In this document: positions 16,494 through 25,117 of the stretch, in pieces
Position numbering within the stretch: position 1 is the stretch's first letter
Layout of the letters: each line of letters begins with the position of its first letter
Assembly (NCBI GenBank): GCA_910578425.1
Contig: CAJTQX010000003.1
Coordinates: forward strand, 1 to 64,000
DNA length: 64,000 bases
Source of the DNA: an uncultured Anaerotignum sp.
Lineage (GTDB): Bacteria; Bacillota; Clostridia; Lachnospirales; Anaerotignaceae
Direction: 5' to 3'
Notes under the pieces: model-generated
What the model saw: only the letters and a program-made list of their open reading frames with translations
What the model was told of the DNA's origin: nothing
Database searches by the model: none
Program-made: the position numbers and the translations under genes

Positions 16494-19400
16494 ATGGCGC
16501 GAAAAGGCAACCAGGCGGTCAAGACCGTCAGTTTTATGATGATGATTACCCTGCTGGGGAAACTGCTTGGAATGGTGCGGGAGCAGTTTTTGGCGGCGAA
16601 ATATGCAACGGGCGCGGAGGGCGCGGCTTTTATGGCGGCGAGCCAGGTTCCGCGGCTGTTTTTTGACGCGATATTTGCATCGGCAATTTCCGCCAGCTTT
16701 ATCCCCATATTTGTGGAATATCTGGAAAAGCGGGGACGGAAAGAGGCATTCGCGCTGGCAAACCGCTTTATCACGCTGATTTCCACAGTGACGGTCTGCC
16801 TGATGCTTCTGGGAATGCTGTTTGCCGAGCCGATTACGCGGCTGTTCGTCCCGGGGTATGAGGCGGAAACCATCGCGCTCTGCGTACCGCTTCTGCGGAT
16901 GCTGTTCCCGACGATGCTGTTTACGGCAATCGCGTTTTCGTTTGTCGGGATATTGCAGTCGCTGGATGAGTTTAATATTCCGGCGGCACTGAGTGTGGTT
17001 TCCAACATAATCATTATCCTGTATTATATCTTTTTCAATGACAGGCTGGGCGTTTACGGGCTGACCGCCGCATTCCTGCTGGGCTGGGCGATGCAGGCGT
17101 TTATGCAGCTGCCCTCCCTCTGGAAAAAGGACTATCATTTCCGGCCGGATTTCCGTTTTCGGGACGATGGCCTGCGGCGCATTGGGAAGCTGATGCTGCC
17201 GGTCATGGTAAGCACCTGGATACAGCCCATCAATTTTGTAATAAACAGCCGTTTTGCCTCCCTGCTGCCGAACGGCGAGCAGAGCGGCACAGCGTTGCAG
17301 TATGCCAATATGCTGTATACTATCATTGTCGGGGTGTTCGTGCTGGCAATCGCAAATATTATTTTCCCGCAGCTTTCCCGCATGACAGGCGAGGAGGGAA
17401 AAGAGGAGTTTGGCAAGACTGTAAAGGTGACGCTGCGCTCCATGATGTTTCTGCTGATACCGATGATGGCGGGGCTGATGGTGCTTGCGGAGCCTGTCGT
17501 AAGGCTGATTTACCAGCGGGGGCAGTTCCGGGCGGAGGACACACTGCTGACGTCAACCGCGTTATTCTTCTTTTCTGTCGGCATGGCGGGCTACGGCGTG
17601 CAGACAATACTGAGCCGTGCCTTTTACGCCAATCAGGACGGAAAAATGCCTTTCCTTTCCGGAATAGTTTCCATCGGTGTGAACTGGATATTATGCAGTA
17701 TCCTGCTGGAGCCGATGGGGCTGGGCGGGCTGGCTCTGGCAGCCGCGCTTTCCACAACGGCTGCTGCGGCTGTGCTGTTCGTGCCGGCGGTGCGGAAATA
17801 TCCGGGAATTCTGGACGGGAGCCTTGTGAGCCAGCTGACAAAAATGCTTGCGGCGGCAATGGGCATGGCGGCCCTTGTGCTGGGCAGCTACCGCTTTTTT
17901 GCGGCAAGGCTGGGCGGCAGGCTGCTGATGCAGGTGTTTTCGCTGGGCGTTGCGGTCTGTATCGGCGTTGCGGTGTATATGACGCTGGCGTGGATACTGC
18001 GCATTGAGGAAGGGCGCATAGTCTTTGAAACGCTGGGACGCCTCATGGGGCGCGGCGCGGAGGCGGAGGCGTCTGCGGACGGAAAAAGCAGAGGACGGAG
18101 AGAATATCCAATGATCGAAAAAATATCCTGGGCAATCGAGGACAGCTTTTGTTTTCGGGTGCTGGCGAAAATCATAAACGGGCTGATTTCCATATGGACG
18201 GGCAGCCTGATATACAGGTGCTATGCCGCCATTGGGCGCGCAGTCGGCAGGGCATTCGCGGGTAGCGCGATACTGGGCTTTTTCCGCCGGAACTGGGACA
18301 ATGCCCTGCGCGTGCGGGACGGGCATCTGCCGCGGTTCTGGCGGCGGCTTTCCGGCTGGAGCGGCAGGGCAGTGCGCCTGCGGACGAATACTGTGGCGGA
18401 TGCTTTGCGGGAAAGCGCGCTTTTGGGGCTTTTCGGGCGGAATTTTATGGTACTCTGCCTTTGCGTAATTGTGCTGAGTATTCCGATATTGCCAACGATA
18501 CTGCTGGCGGCGGAATGCATGGGGACGTTCCTGCTCTATCTTGTGAATATTTTTATGGGACGGATACGTGCGCAGCGGACAAGCATGGTCTGCGTTCTGC
18601 TGGGGTGCTTCGGCGTTGCTGTGCTTTATGGCGGGCTGACAAGCTATGCCTTCCCGCAGGCGTTGCAGGCGATGGCAATACTGCTGACGCTTCTGGCGGT
18701 CTGCTTTGTGGCAAAAGATGTGATTGATACCGAAGAAAAGCTGGATTTCGTGCTGTTCATGCTGATTGGCATGGGTACGCTTATCGCGCTTTACGCGGTT
18801 TATCAGTATGTCGTTGGTGTGGAAATGGACGAGGCCTGGGTGGACGCGGAAAGCTTCAATATCGCGACACGTGCCTATGCAACGTTCAACAACCCGAACG
18901 TGCTGGGCGAATACCTCATCATTGTGGCGTCATTGGCGGCGGGTATGCTCTGGAAGGTGCGGAACTGGCTGGGGAAACTGTTTTATGCCGGCTGCTTCGC
19001 GGTGCTCTGTCTGGGGCTTCTGGCGACAAATTCCCGCGGGGCGATGCTGGGACTGCTGTTTTCGGCAGGGCTGTTCGTGCTGCTGGCGGAACGGCGGCTG
19101 CTGCCTGTGGGGATTGCAGGGCTTATCGCGATGCCGTTCGTGCTGCCGGCAAGCCTTTGGAGCAGGCTGGCAAGCTCGCTGACAATGAGCGATTCCTCCT
19201 CCCTTTACCGCCTTTCCATTTACAAGGCTTCTGGGGAGATCATACAGCATTACTGGACAACGGGCATCGGCATTGGCGCGTTTCCGCAGATTTACCCGCT
19301 GTTCTCCTTTGAGGCGGCAAACGCTTACCATGCGCATAACCTGTTTTTGGAGGAATTTATAGAACTGGGCATCATCGGCTTTATACTGCTTTTGCTCCTT

Positions 19401-19628
19401 CTGGTGTTCTTTTTCCAGCGGCTTTATTCCGCGATGGGGAAAACGCCCCGCCGTTTCAGGTTCCTGCTGGGGGCGATGTTCGGCGGCTTTGCGGGGCTTT
19501 TATTGCAGGGCATGACAGACCACCTTTGGTTTGACTATCGTATCGTTCTGCTGTTCTGGTGCTTCATCGGCATCAGTATGGCGGCTGTGAGAGTGGGGGA
19601 AAACGAATGGCGCAGGGAAAAAAGATAA
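16494..19628 (+). CDS. MurJ/MviN-type flippase fused to an O-antigen ligase/polymerase-like domain
   Basis: A single open frame of 1044 residues. Residues 1-520 are a MATE/MviN-fold lipid II-type flippase (SFMMMITLLGKLLGMVREQF at 14-33, the MurJ opening helix and its Arg) with about 14 helices. About 640-1035 is a polytopic domain of the O-antigen ligase/Wzy family, with ATFNNPNVLGEYLIIVASL and a large loop ending YHAHNLFLEEFIELG, as in WaaL-like proteins. MurJ-like proteins flip lipid-linked sugars; WaaL/Wzy-like proteins transfer or polymerise glycans, so the fusion could couple export and ligation of a cell-wall polymer. An ATG at 18111 (codon 540) has GGAGAG eight bases before it and could start a second product. 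Linker about 520-640 is basic. Confidence 0.87.
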   Translation: MARKGNQAVKTVSFMMMITLLGKLLGMVREQFLAAKYATGAEGAAFMAASQVPRLFFDAIFASAISASFIPIFVEYLEKRGRKEAFALANRFITLISTVTVCLMLLGMLFAEPITRLFVPGYEAETIALCVPLLRMLFPTMLFTAIAFSFVGILQSLDEFNIPAALSVVSNIIIILYYIFFNDRLGVYGLTAAFLLGWAMQAFMQLPSLWKKDYHFRPDFRFRDDGLRRIGKLMLPVMVSTWIQPINFVINSRFASLLPNGEQSGTALQYANMLYTIIVGVFVLAIANIIFPQLSRMTGEEGKEEFGKTVKVTLRSMMFLLIPMMAGLMVLAEPVVRLIYQRGQFRAEDTLLTSTALFFFSVGMAGYGVQTILSRAFYANQDGKMPFLSGIVSIGVNWILCSILLEPMGLGGLALAAALSTTAAAAVLFVPAVRKYPGILDGSLVSQLTKMLAAAMGMAALVLGSYRFFAARLGGRLLMQVFSLGVAVCIGVAVYMTLAWILRIEEGRIVFETLGRLMGRGAEAEASADGKSRGRREYPMIEKISWAIEDSFCFRVLAKIINGLISIWTGSLIYRCYAAIGRAVGRAFAGSAILGFFRRNWDNALRVRDGHLPRFWRRLSGWSGRAVRLRTNTVADALRESALLGLFGRNFMVLCLCVIVLSIPILPTILLAAECMGTFLLYLVNIFMGRIRAQRTSMVCVLLGCFGVAVLYGGLTSYAFPQALQAMAILLTLLAVCFVAKDVIDTEEKLDFVLFMLIGMGTLIALYAVYQYVVGVEMDEAWVDAESFNIATRAYATFNNPNVLGEYLIIVASLAAGMLWKVRNWLGKLFYAGCFAVLCLGLLATNSRGAMLGLLFSAGLFVLLAERRLLPVGIAGLIAMPFVLPASLWSRLASSLTMSDSSSLYRLSIYKASGEIIQHYWTTGIGIGAFPQIYPLFSFEAANAYHAHNLFLEEFIELGIIGFILLLLLLVFFFQRLYSAMGKTPRRFRFLLGAMFGGFAGLLLQGMTDHLWFDYRIVLLFWCFIGISMAAVRVGENEWRREKR

Positions 19629-20722
19629 TAGTATTTCATATACTGACTGACCGGAATATCGGCGGCGCGGGACGGTGGCTTTTGAATTATCTGAAGCATT
19701 ATGACAGGGAACGGTTCGAGGTTTCTGTCGTGCTTCCGGCGGACAGCCTGCTCTGCGGGGCAGTGCGGGGGCTGGATGTGCCGGTGCTTGCCATAGCGGA
19801 GATGGAAGATAAATCCTATGACCCGAAGGCAATGAAGCCGCTTGCGGCGTTATTTCGGAAAGAGAAGCCGGATATTGTACACACGCACGCCAGCATGACG
19901 GCAAGAATGGCGGCGAAGCGCGCGGGCGTGCCGAAAATATTCTGCACGAAGCACTGCATGGAGAGCGCGCCGGGGGCATTCCCGAAGCGGCTTGTCCGGC
20001 GGGCAGTCAACCGGAGGTTCGGCGATAAGATCATCGCGGTGAGCAAGGAGGTGCGCCGCAGCATGATTGCGGGCGGGACAAGCCCGAAACAGGTCGTAAC
20101 AGTACCGAACGGCATTGAAGATATCCCGATGCTGACTGCGACGAAAAAGGCGGAAACGCTGGCGGCTTTCGGCGGGAAGCCCGGAGAATATGCCATTGGC
20201 ATTGCGGCAAGGCTGGAGGAAGTCAAGGACCATAGCACGCTCCTGCGGGCGGCAGAAAAAATACTGAAACAGCGGCAGGACGTGCGGTTTTATATCATTG
20301 GCGCGGGCAGCCTGCGGGCGGAACTGGAGAGACAGGCAGAAACGCTCGGCATTGCAGAGCATGTGGCCTTTACCGGGTTTTTGCAGGACGTGGAACGCAT
20401 GGAGGCCGCGCTGGATATTGCCGTAATCACCTCCAAACAGGAGGCGTTGTGCCTTTCTATCATAGAATCCATGTGGGCGGGCGTGCCTGCTGTGGGGACG
20501 GACAGCGGCGGCGTTTCCGAGGTAATCCGGCATGGGGAAACGGGGTATCTCGTCCCTGTGGGGGACAGCGGCGCGCTGGCGGAACGCCTTCTGGAACTGC
20601 TGGCGGACGATGCGAAGCGGCGGGAGATGGGCGCGGCGGCGCGGGAATATGTACGAAAGCATTTTGCGGCGGATAAGATGACGAAACGGATTGAAAAACT
20701 CTACACGGAGGAACAAACATGA
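19607..20722 (+). CDS. Family 4 glycosyltransferase
   Basis: A 371-residue GT-B fold enzyme. The N-terminal half includes VFHILTDRNIGGAGRWLLNYL and HTHASMTARMAA; the C-terminal half carries the GT4 donor-site pattern SKQEALCLSIIESMWAGVPAV...GGVSEVI with its paired Glu residues. It transfers a sugar from a nucleotide donor to an envelope glycan; substrates unknown. Start at the ATG after GTGGGGG, inside the end of the fusion gene (22-base overlap). It overlaps the next gene by four bases, so the envelope genes form one tightly packed operon. Confidence 0.9.
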   Translation: MAQGKKIIVFHILTDRNIGGAGRWLLNYLKHYDRERFEVSVVLPADSLLCGAVRGLDVPVLAIAEMEDKSYDPKAMKPLAALFRKEKPDIVHTHASMTARMAAKRAGVPKIFCTKHCMESAPGAFPKRLVRRAVNRRFGDKIIAVSKEVRRSMIAGGTSPKQVVTVPNGIEDIPMLTATKKAETLAAFGGKPGEYAIGIAARLEEVKDHSTLLRAAEKILKQRQDVRFYIIGAGSLRAELERQAETLGIAEHVAFTGFLQDVERMEAALDIAVITSKQEALCLSIIESMWAGVPAVGTDSGGVSEVIRHGETGYLVPVGDSGALAERLLELLADDAKRREMGAAAREYVRKHFAADKMTKRIEKLYTEEQT

Positions 20723-21210
20723 GCGAGAGAAAAAGAAAAAAGCTGTTCGGCGTTTTCAATATTGTGGATATCCTGCTGATTTTGATTGTGCTTTTGGGTG
20801 CGGTCATCGGCTGGAAGCTGCTTGCCGGAAAGAGACAGACGGAACAGGCGGCGGGAAAGGTCTATTCCTATGTTGTGATGGGGCCGGAGGTGCTGGATGA
20901 AACGGCAGAATTTCCCGTTGTGGGCGGCAATGCTTACAACAGTTCTACTTCCGTTTATCTGGGAACTGTGGAGGATTTCCGCACAGAGCCTTACACAGAA
21001 ATTGTTTATGACGAGCAGGAAGAGGCGTTCCGCAAAGTCCCTGTGGAGGGTTACAGTACGATTTATCTGACGATTGCAGGGCAGGGTACGGAAACGGAAC
21101 GGGATATTACTGTGGAAGGCACAACGGTGAAGGTCGGCATGGAGCTGAATGTGAAGGGCAAGGGATATGCATTCAAGGGCATTGTTGTAGAAGTAAGGGA
21201 CGGTGAGTGA
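20719..21210 (+). CDS. DUF4330-type membrane-anchored protein (first of two)
   Basis: A 163-residue protein with an N-terminal anchor (residues about 14-35, NIVDILLILIVLLGAVIGW) and an extracytoplasmic beta-rich domain: VVMGPEVLDETAEFPVVGG, LTIAGQGTETERDITVEG and GMELNVKGKGYAFKGIVVEV. This matches the DUF4330 family. It overlaps the preceding glycosyltransferase by four bases and is followed one base later by a shorter relative. Location between GT genes and the GT4-CsaB fusion suggests an assembly or export accessory role, not known. Confidence 0.75.
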   Translation: MSERKRKKLFGVFNIVDILLILIVLLGAVIGWKLLAGKRQTEQAAGKVYSYVVMGPEVLDETAEFPVVGGNAYNSSTSVYLGTVEDFRTEPYTEIVYDEQEEAFRKVPVEGYSTIYLTIAGQGTETERDITVEGTTVKVGMELNVKGKGYAFKGIVVEVRDGE

Positions 21211-21211
21211 T

Positions 21212-21688
21212 ATGGCGAAACGGAAACCAAACATTGTGGATGTGCTGATGATACTGGTGCTGGCTGCCGTCTGCGTGCTCGCCATTTATAAATTTGGCTT
21301 TGTCAACAGCAGAGAATCTGCCGGAGTCGAAGCCGAGGCGTCAAAACGGGAATATACGGCGTTTATTGACGAGGTGCGCATGGCTACGGCGGAGGCTCTG
21401 CATAAAGGCGATCTGATTTTTGACGACAAGACGGGTATCTGCATTGGGGAGATCAAGGACGTTTCCTATGCGCCGATGATGAAAGGCGTGATCGCGGCGG
21501 ACGGTTCTGTCAAACAGGCGGAATATCCCGATTATTACGGCGTGACGCTGACCATAGAAGGCTCCATTATTGAAAAAGACGAGGGATATTTTGTGGACGG
21601 TGTTGTGGAGCTGAAAGCAAATTCGGAAATGAATACTTTTACAAAATACGCGATGCCCGTAATCAAGGTAACAAGCATCGCCGACTGA
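21212..21688 (+). CDS. DUF4330-type membrane-anchored protein (second of two)
   Basis: A 158-residue paralogue of the preceding protein: N-terminal anchor (NIVDVLMILVLAAVCVLAIYKFG) and an extracytoplasmic domain with DEVRMATAEALHKGDLIFDD, VTLTIEGSIIEKDEGYFVDG and a final FTKYAMPVIKVTSI. Start at ATG 21212; the in-frame GTG at 21203 has poorer spacing from AAGGGA. Together with its neighbour it forms a tandem pair that may act as a heterodimer, an inference. It ends 13 bases before the GT4-CsaB gene. Confidence 0.7.
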   Translation: MAKRKPNIVDVLMILVLAAVCVLAIYKFGFVNSRESAGVEAEASKREYTAFIDEVRMATAEALHKGDLIFDDKTGICIGEIKDVSYAPMMKGVIAADGSVKQAEYPDYYGVTLTIEGSIIEKDEGYFVDGVVELKANSEMNTFTKYAMPVIKVTSIAD

Positions 21689-21701
21689 CAGGTGGGAGAG
21701 C

Positions 21702-23939
21702 ATGAAATATAAAATACTGATGACGCTGATGGGCTTGGAAATCGGCGGGGCGGAAACACATGTTGTGGAGCTTTCCAAGGAACTGAAAAAACAGGGGTAT
21801 GACATTATTGTTGCCTCTAATGGCGGGGTCTATGAAAAAGAACTGGCGGCGGCGGGCATCCGGCATTACCATGTGCCGATGAACCAACGGAATATTTTCA
21901 AAATGCTCCGCTCCTATTTCCTGCTGAAACGGATTGTGAAGAAGGAAAAGGTGGATATCGTTCATTCCCATGCAAGGATACCGGGGTTCATTTGCGGGCT
22001 GCTGAAACGGAGGATGAAAAACGCGTTTACGTTCGTGACCTCCGCGCACTGGGTTTTTTATACCGGTATGGGCTTGAAATATCTGACGAACTGGGGACAG
22101 AAGGTTGTCGCGGTCAGCGAGGATATCCGGCAGTACCTGATGGATAACTACAGGGTGCGGAGCGAGGATATTTTTGTAACCATAAACGGCATTGATACGG
22201 ATAAATTTTCGCCGAAAACAGATGGGAGCCGGATTCGCAGGGAATTTGGATTGAAGGAGGGCGAACCGACACTTGTTTACGTCAGCCGCATGGACGAGAG
22301 CCGCGCGCTCGTCGCGGGGCAGCTCATCGCGCTTACGCCGAGGCTTGCGGAGGAAATACCGGGGCTGCGTATGCTGATTGTGGGCGGCGGCGATGTATAT
22401 GAAGAAATGCTGGAAAAAAGCCGCACTGCCAACGAAAAAATCGGACGGGAATGTGTGACTATGACAGGCGGACGGACGGATATCAACGAATTTGTCGCGG
22501 TGGCTGACGTGTTCGTGGGCGTGAGCCGTTCCGCGCTGGAGGCTATGGCGGCAGAGAAAACTGTTGTGGTTGCCGGAAACGAAGGCTATATTGGTATTTT
22601 TACACCGGATAAGCTGGAAATGGCGCAGGAAAATAATTTCTGCTGCCGGGGCTGCGAGATGTCCAGCGAAGAACTGCTGTTCCGCGATGTAGTGTATGCA
22701 TTTCACAAAATGACGCCGGAGGAACGGCGGCAGGCGGGGAAATACGGCAGGGAGGTCATTTTTGAATATTATTCCGTCAGCAAAATGGCGGCGGACTGCG
22801 TAAAGGCGTATGACGCGGCCTGGCGGGAAAGCCACGCGCCGCAGTACAACGTGGTGATGAGCGGCTATTACGGTTTCAATAACACAGGCGACGAGGCGAT
22901 TATGCTTTCCATGCATAAAAACATACAGGGACTGGGCGAAAATGTCCATATTACGGTGCTTTCCAACAAGCCGGAAGATACAAAGGAGAAATACGGCATC
23001 GAGGCCGTATATCGCTTTGGCGCGCGGGAAGTTCTGCGGGCTATCCGCAAATGTGACGTACTGCTTTCGGGCGGAGGCTCGCTTTTGCAGGACAGCACAA
23101 GCACGCGTTCGCTGATGTATTACCTTTCTATTACCGTAGCGGCAAAGCTGATGCGCAAAAAGGTCATGCTCTATGCCAACGGAATCGGTCCTGTTTCCGG
23201 CAGGCGCAACCGCAGGCTGGTGAAGCAGGTAGTCAACAGGGCGGACCTGATTACACTGCGGGAAGAAAACTCCTATGAGGAACTGCTTTCCATGGGCGTT
23301 AATCCGAAAAAGTGCTTTGTAACGGCTGATCCGGTGTTTACTATGGACGGCATCGCGCCGGAGCAGGCAAGAGGACTTCTGGCGGCGGAGGGCGTGCCGA
23401 TGGATCAGCCGATGGTGGTGGTTTCTGTGCGCAACTGGAAGGGAATGAGCCAGTTTATCGGCAGGTTTGCCAGACTCTGCGATACGGTGGTGGAAAAATA
23501 TGACAGGACGATCGTTTTCCTGTCCATGCAGACGCCGAATGATGTTGAGGTCAGTGAAAAAGTCTGCCGGAAGATGGCACAGCCCGCGTATATTCTGCGC
23601 GGAAGCTATTCGCCGTATGAAGTTATGGGCATCATCAGCCTTGCGGACTTTATACTGAGTATGCGCCTGCATACGCTGATTTTTGCGGCAAGGCAGAAAG
23701 TGCCGCTGATCGGGTTTGTTTATGACCCGAAAATTGAGTATTATCTGGAAAAACTGGATATGCCGAGCGGCGGGAGCCTGAAGGACTTTGATATGGAGCA
23801 GACGCTTGCGTTGGTGGAAAATGTGGTTTCGCATAAGGCGGAATATGTTGCCGTGCTGGAGGAAAAAGAGGCTCTGCTGGAAAAAATGGCGCACCGGAAC
23901 GAGAAATATCTGGAACGGCTGCTGAAAAAGAAGAAATGA
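21702..23939 (+). CDS. Family 4 glycosyltransferase fused to a CsaB-type polysaccharide pyruvyl transferase
   Basis: One 745-residue frame. Residues 1-375 are a GT-B glycosyltransferase (LMGLEIGGAETHVVELSKEL, HSHARIPGFICGLL, ...SRSALEAMAAEKTVVVAG). From about 384 to 735 it is CsaB-like: SGYYGFNNTGDEAI at about 386, GGGSLLQDSTSTRS, MLYANGIGPVSG, and MRLHTLIFAARQKVP with the catalytic-type His. CsaB adds pyruvate from phosphoenolpyruvate to ManNAc of the secondary cell-wall polymer that SLH domains bind. The two parts have no stop or ribosome-binding site between them. Combined with the downstream TagA this suggests a dedicated SLH-anchoring polymer pathway. Confidence 0.9.
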   Translation: MKYKILMTLMGLEIGGAETHVVELSKELKKQGYDIIVASNGGVYEKELAAAGIRHYHVPMNQRNIFKMLRSYFLLKRIVKKEKVDIVHSHARIPGFICGLLKRRMKNAFTFVTSAHWVFYTGMGLKYLTNWGQKVVAVSEDIRQYLMDNYRVRSEDIFVTINGIDTDKFSPKTDGSRIRREFGLKEGEPTLVYVSRMDESRALVAGQLIALTPRLAEEIPGLRMLIVGGGDVYEEMLEKSRTANEKIGRECVTMTGGRTDINEFVAVADVFVGVSRSALEAMAAEKTVVVAGNEGYIGIFTPDKLEMAQENNFCCRGCEMSSEELLFRDVVYAFHKMTPEERRQAGKYGREVIFEYYSVSKMAADCVKAYDAAWRESHAPQYNVVMSGYYGFNNTGDEAIMLSMHKNIQGLGENVHITVLSNKPEDTKEKYGIEAVYRFGAREVLRAIRKCDVLLSGGGSLLQDSTSTRSLMYYLSITVAAKLMRKKVMLYANGIGPVSGRRNRRLVKQVVNRADLITLREENSYEELLSMGVNPKKCFVTADPVFTMDGIAPEQARGLLAAEGVPMDQPMVVVSVRNWKGMSQFIGRFARLCDTVVEKYDRTIVFLSMQTPNDVEVSEKVCRKMAQPAYILRGSYSPYEVMGIISLADFILSMRLHTLIFAARQKVPLIGFVYDPKIEYYLEKLDMPSGGSLKDFDMEQTLALVENVVSHKAEYVAVLEEKEALLEKMAHRNEKYLERLLKKKK

Positions 23940-23953
23940 AAGAGGGCGATGGA

Positions 23954-24682
23954 ATGGGACGGAAACAGACGCGTATTCTTGACGTGGCGTTTGACGTGGT
24001 GACGATGGAGGAGGCTGCCGAAAAGGCAAAGGGTTTCCTGCGGGCGGAAGGGCAGCATTACATCTGCACGCCGAACCCGGAAATCGTGATGGAAGCAAGG
24101 ACGGACGGAGAACTTCGGGAGATATTGAAAAAAGCGGATATGGTCGTGCCGGATGGGATTGGCGTGGTCTGGGCGTCGAAATACAGCGAAAGACGCCTGC
24201 CGGAACGCGTCGCGGGCTACGACCTGATACAGAGGCTGATGCGGGATCTGGCGGGTACGGAGGAAACCTTTTATTTCTTCGGCGGCGCGCCGGGCGTTGC
24301 TGCTGCTGCGGCGCGGAAGATGCGGAAGGAGCACCCGGGGCTGAAAATCGTTGGGGTGCATAACGGCTATTTTGATGAAAAGGAAGAAAAAAAGATATTG
24401 GAGGACATAAAAAAGCATTCCCCGTCCATACTGTTAGTAGGACTGGGCGCGCCGAAGCAGGAAAAATGGATTGCGGAGCATATGCGGCAGACAGGCGCGA
24501 AGCTCTGCATCGGCGTTGGCGGGTGCTTTGACGTGATGTCAGGCAATGTGAAGCGTGCGCCGAAGGTGTTCCGCAGGCTGGGGCTGGAATGGTTTTACCG
24601 GCTCATTACGCAGCCAACGCGCTGGCGGCGGATGCTGCGTCTGCCGGTTTTCGCGCTGACAGTCCTGAAGGAGAGAAAATAA
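23954..24682 (+). CDS. tagA: TagA/WecG-type ManNAc transferase
   Basis: A 242-residue GT26 enzyme, probably transferring ManNAc to lipid-linked GlcNAc (undecaprenyl-PP-GlcNAc), the step that precedes CsaB-dependent polymer building. CTPNPEIVMEAR and MVVPDGIGVVWASK, GGAPGVAAAAARKM, VGLGAPKQEKWI and GVGGCFDVMSGNVKRAP are family-typical. Start at the ATG seven bases after GAGGG; the ATG at 23936 overlaps the GT4-CsaB stop (ATGA) and is an alternative that would allow coupling. Last gene of the envelope operon; a hairpin-rich region follows. Confidence 0.9.
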   Translation: MGRKQTRILDVAFDVVTMEEAAEKAKGFLRAEGQHYICTPNPEIVMEARTDGELREILKKADMVVPDGIGVVWASKYSERRLPERVAGYDLIQRLMRDLAGTEETFYFFGGAPGVAAAAARKMRKEHPGLKIVGVHNGYFDEKEEKKILEDIKKHSPSILLVGLGAPKQEKWIAEHMRQTGAKLCIGVGGCFDVMSGNVKRAPKVFRRLGLEWFYRLITQPTRWRRMLRLPVFALTVLKERK

Positions 24683-25117
24683 AGACTAGATACTTTGCCG
24701 CAGGTTATGAGAACATCAGACGGCATTTTCCCTTCGGGGAGGTACTTTTGAAGCAAAAGTACCCAAAACGCGGGGGATTTCCGAATATCCCCCGCACCCC
24801 CTCAACGGCCGAGGGATAAATTATCCCTCGGACTCCCCTCAGGAAACGAAGCCTTTTCTGCGAAAAGTCTTGTTTCCTGAGATAGCGTGGCAGGGTTCCG
24901 GCATGTTTCCACTGCAATGCGTTTCTGCTTTTGACTGCATGGAATATGCCAGGGGAAACAGAGCGAAAAAGAAATCCTGAGTGAAACATTCCGCCGCATG
25001 GATATGCGGCGGCAATAAAGTTTGGGGTCAAGCCCTTTTCTAAAGGGCTTGCAGGGGGATTGGGGACAGAGTCCCCAGGGTCTTTTTTCCTTCATTCTGC
25101 TTTAAGGGCGTGAGGAC
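24683..25117. other. Palindrome-rich intergenic region before yitT
   Basis: No gene. It contains GGTACTTTTG / CAAAAGTACC (24738-24762), a GCGGGGGAT / ATCCCCCGC hairpin, GAGGGATAA / TTATCCCTC, and the TCAGGAAAC / GTTTCCTGA pair near 24838-24881, then copy 4 of the three-hairpin repeat. The first parts resemble a further diverged copy of the same repeat family. Confidence 0.6.
24991..25077 (+). repeat. Three-hairpin dispersed repeat, copy 4 (forward)
   Basis: CCGCCGCAT / ATGCGGCGG hairpin, AATAAAGTTTGGGGTCAAG, AGCCCTTTTCTAAAGGGCTT hairpin, and TGGGGACAGAGTCCCCA hairpin, ending 40 bases before the yitT ATG. Confidence 0.8.

Noticed and set aside
21663..24098. 811-codon open frame on the minus strand
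   Set aside because: It lies opposite the GT4-CsaB gene, which has clear domains; antisense openness reflects codon composition.
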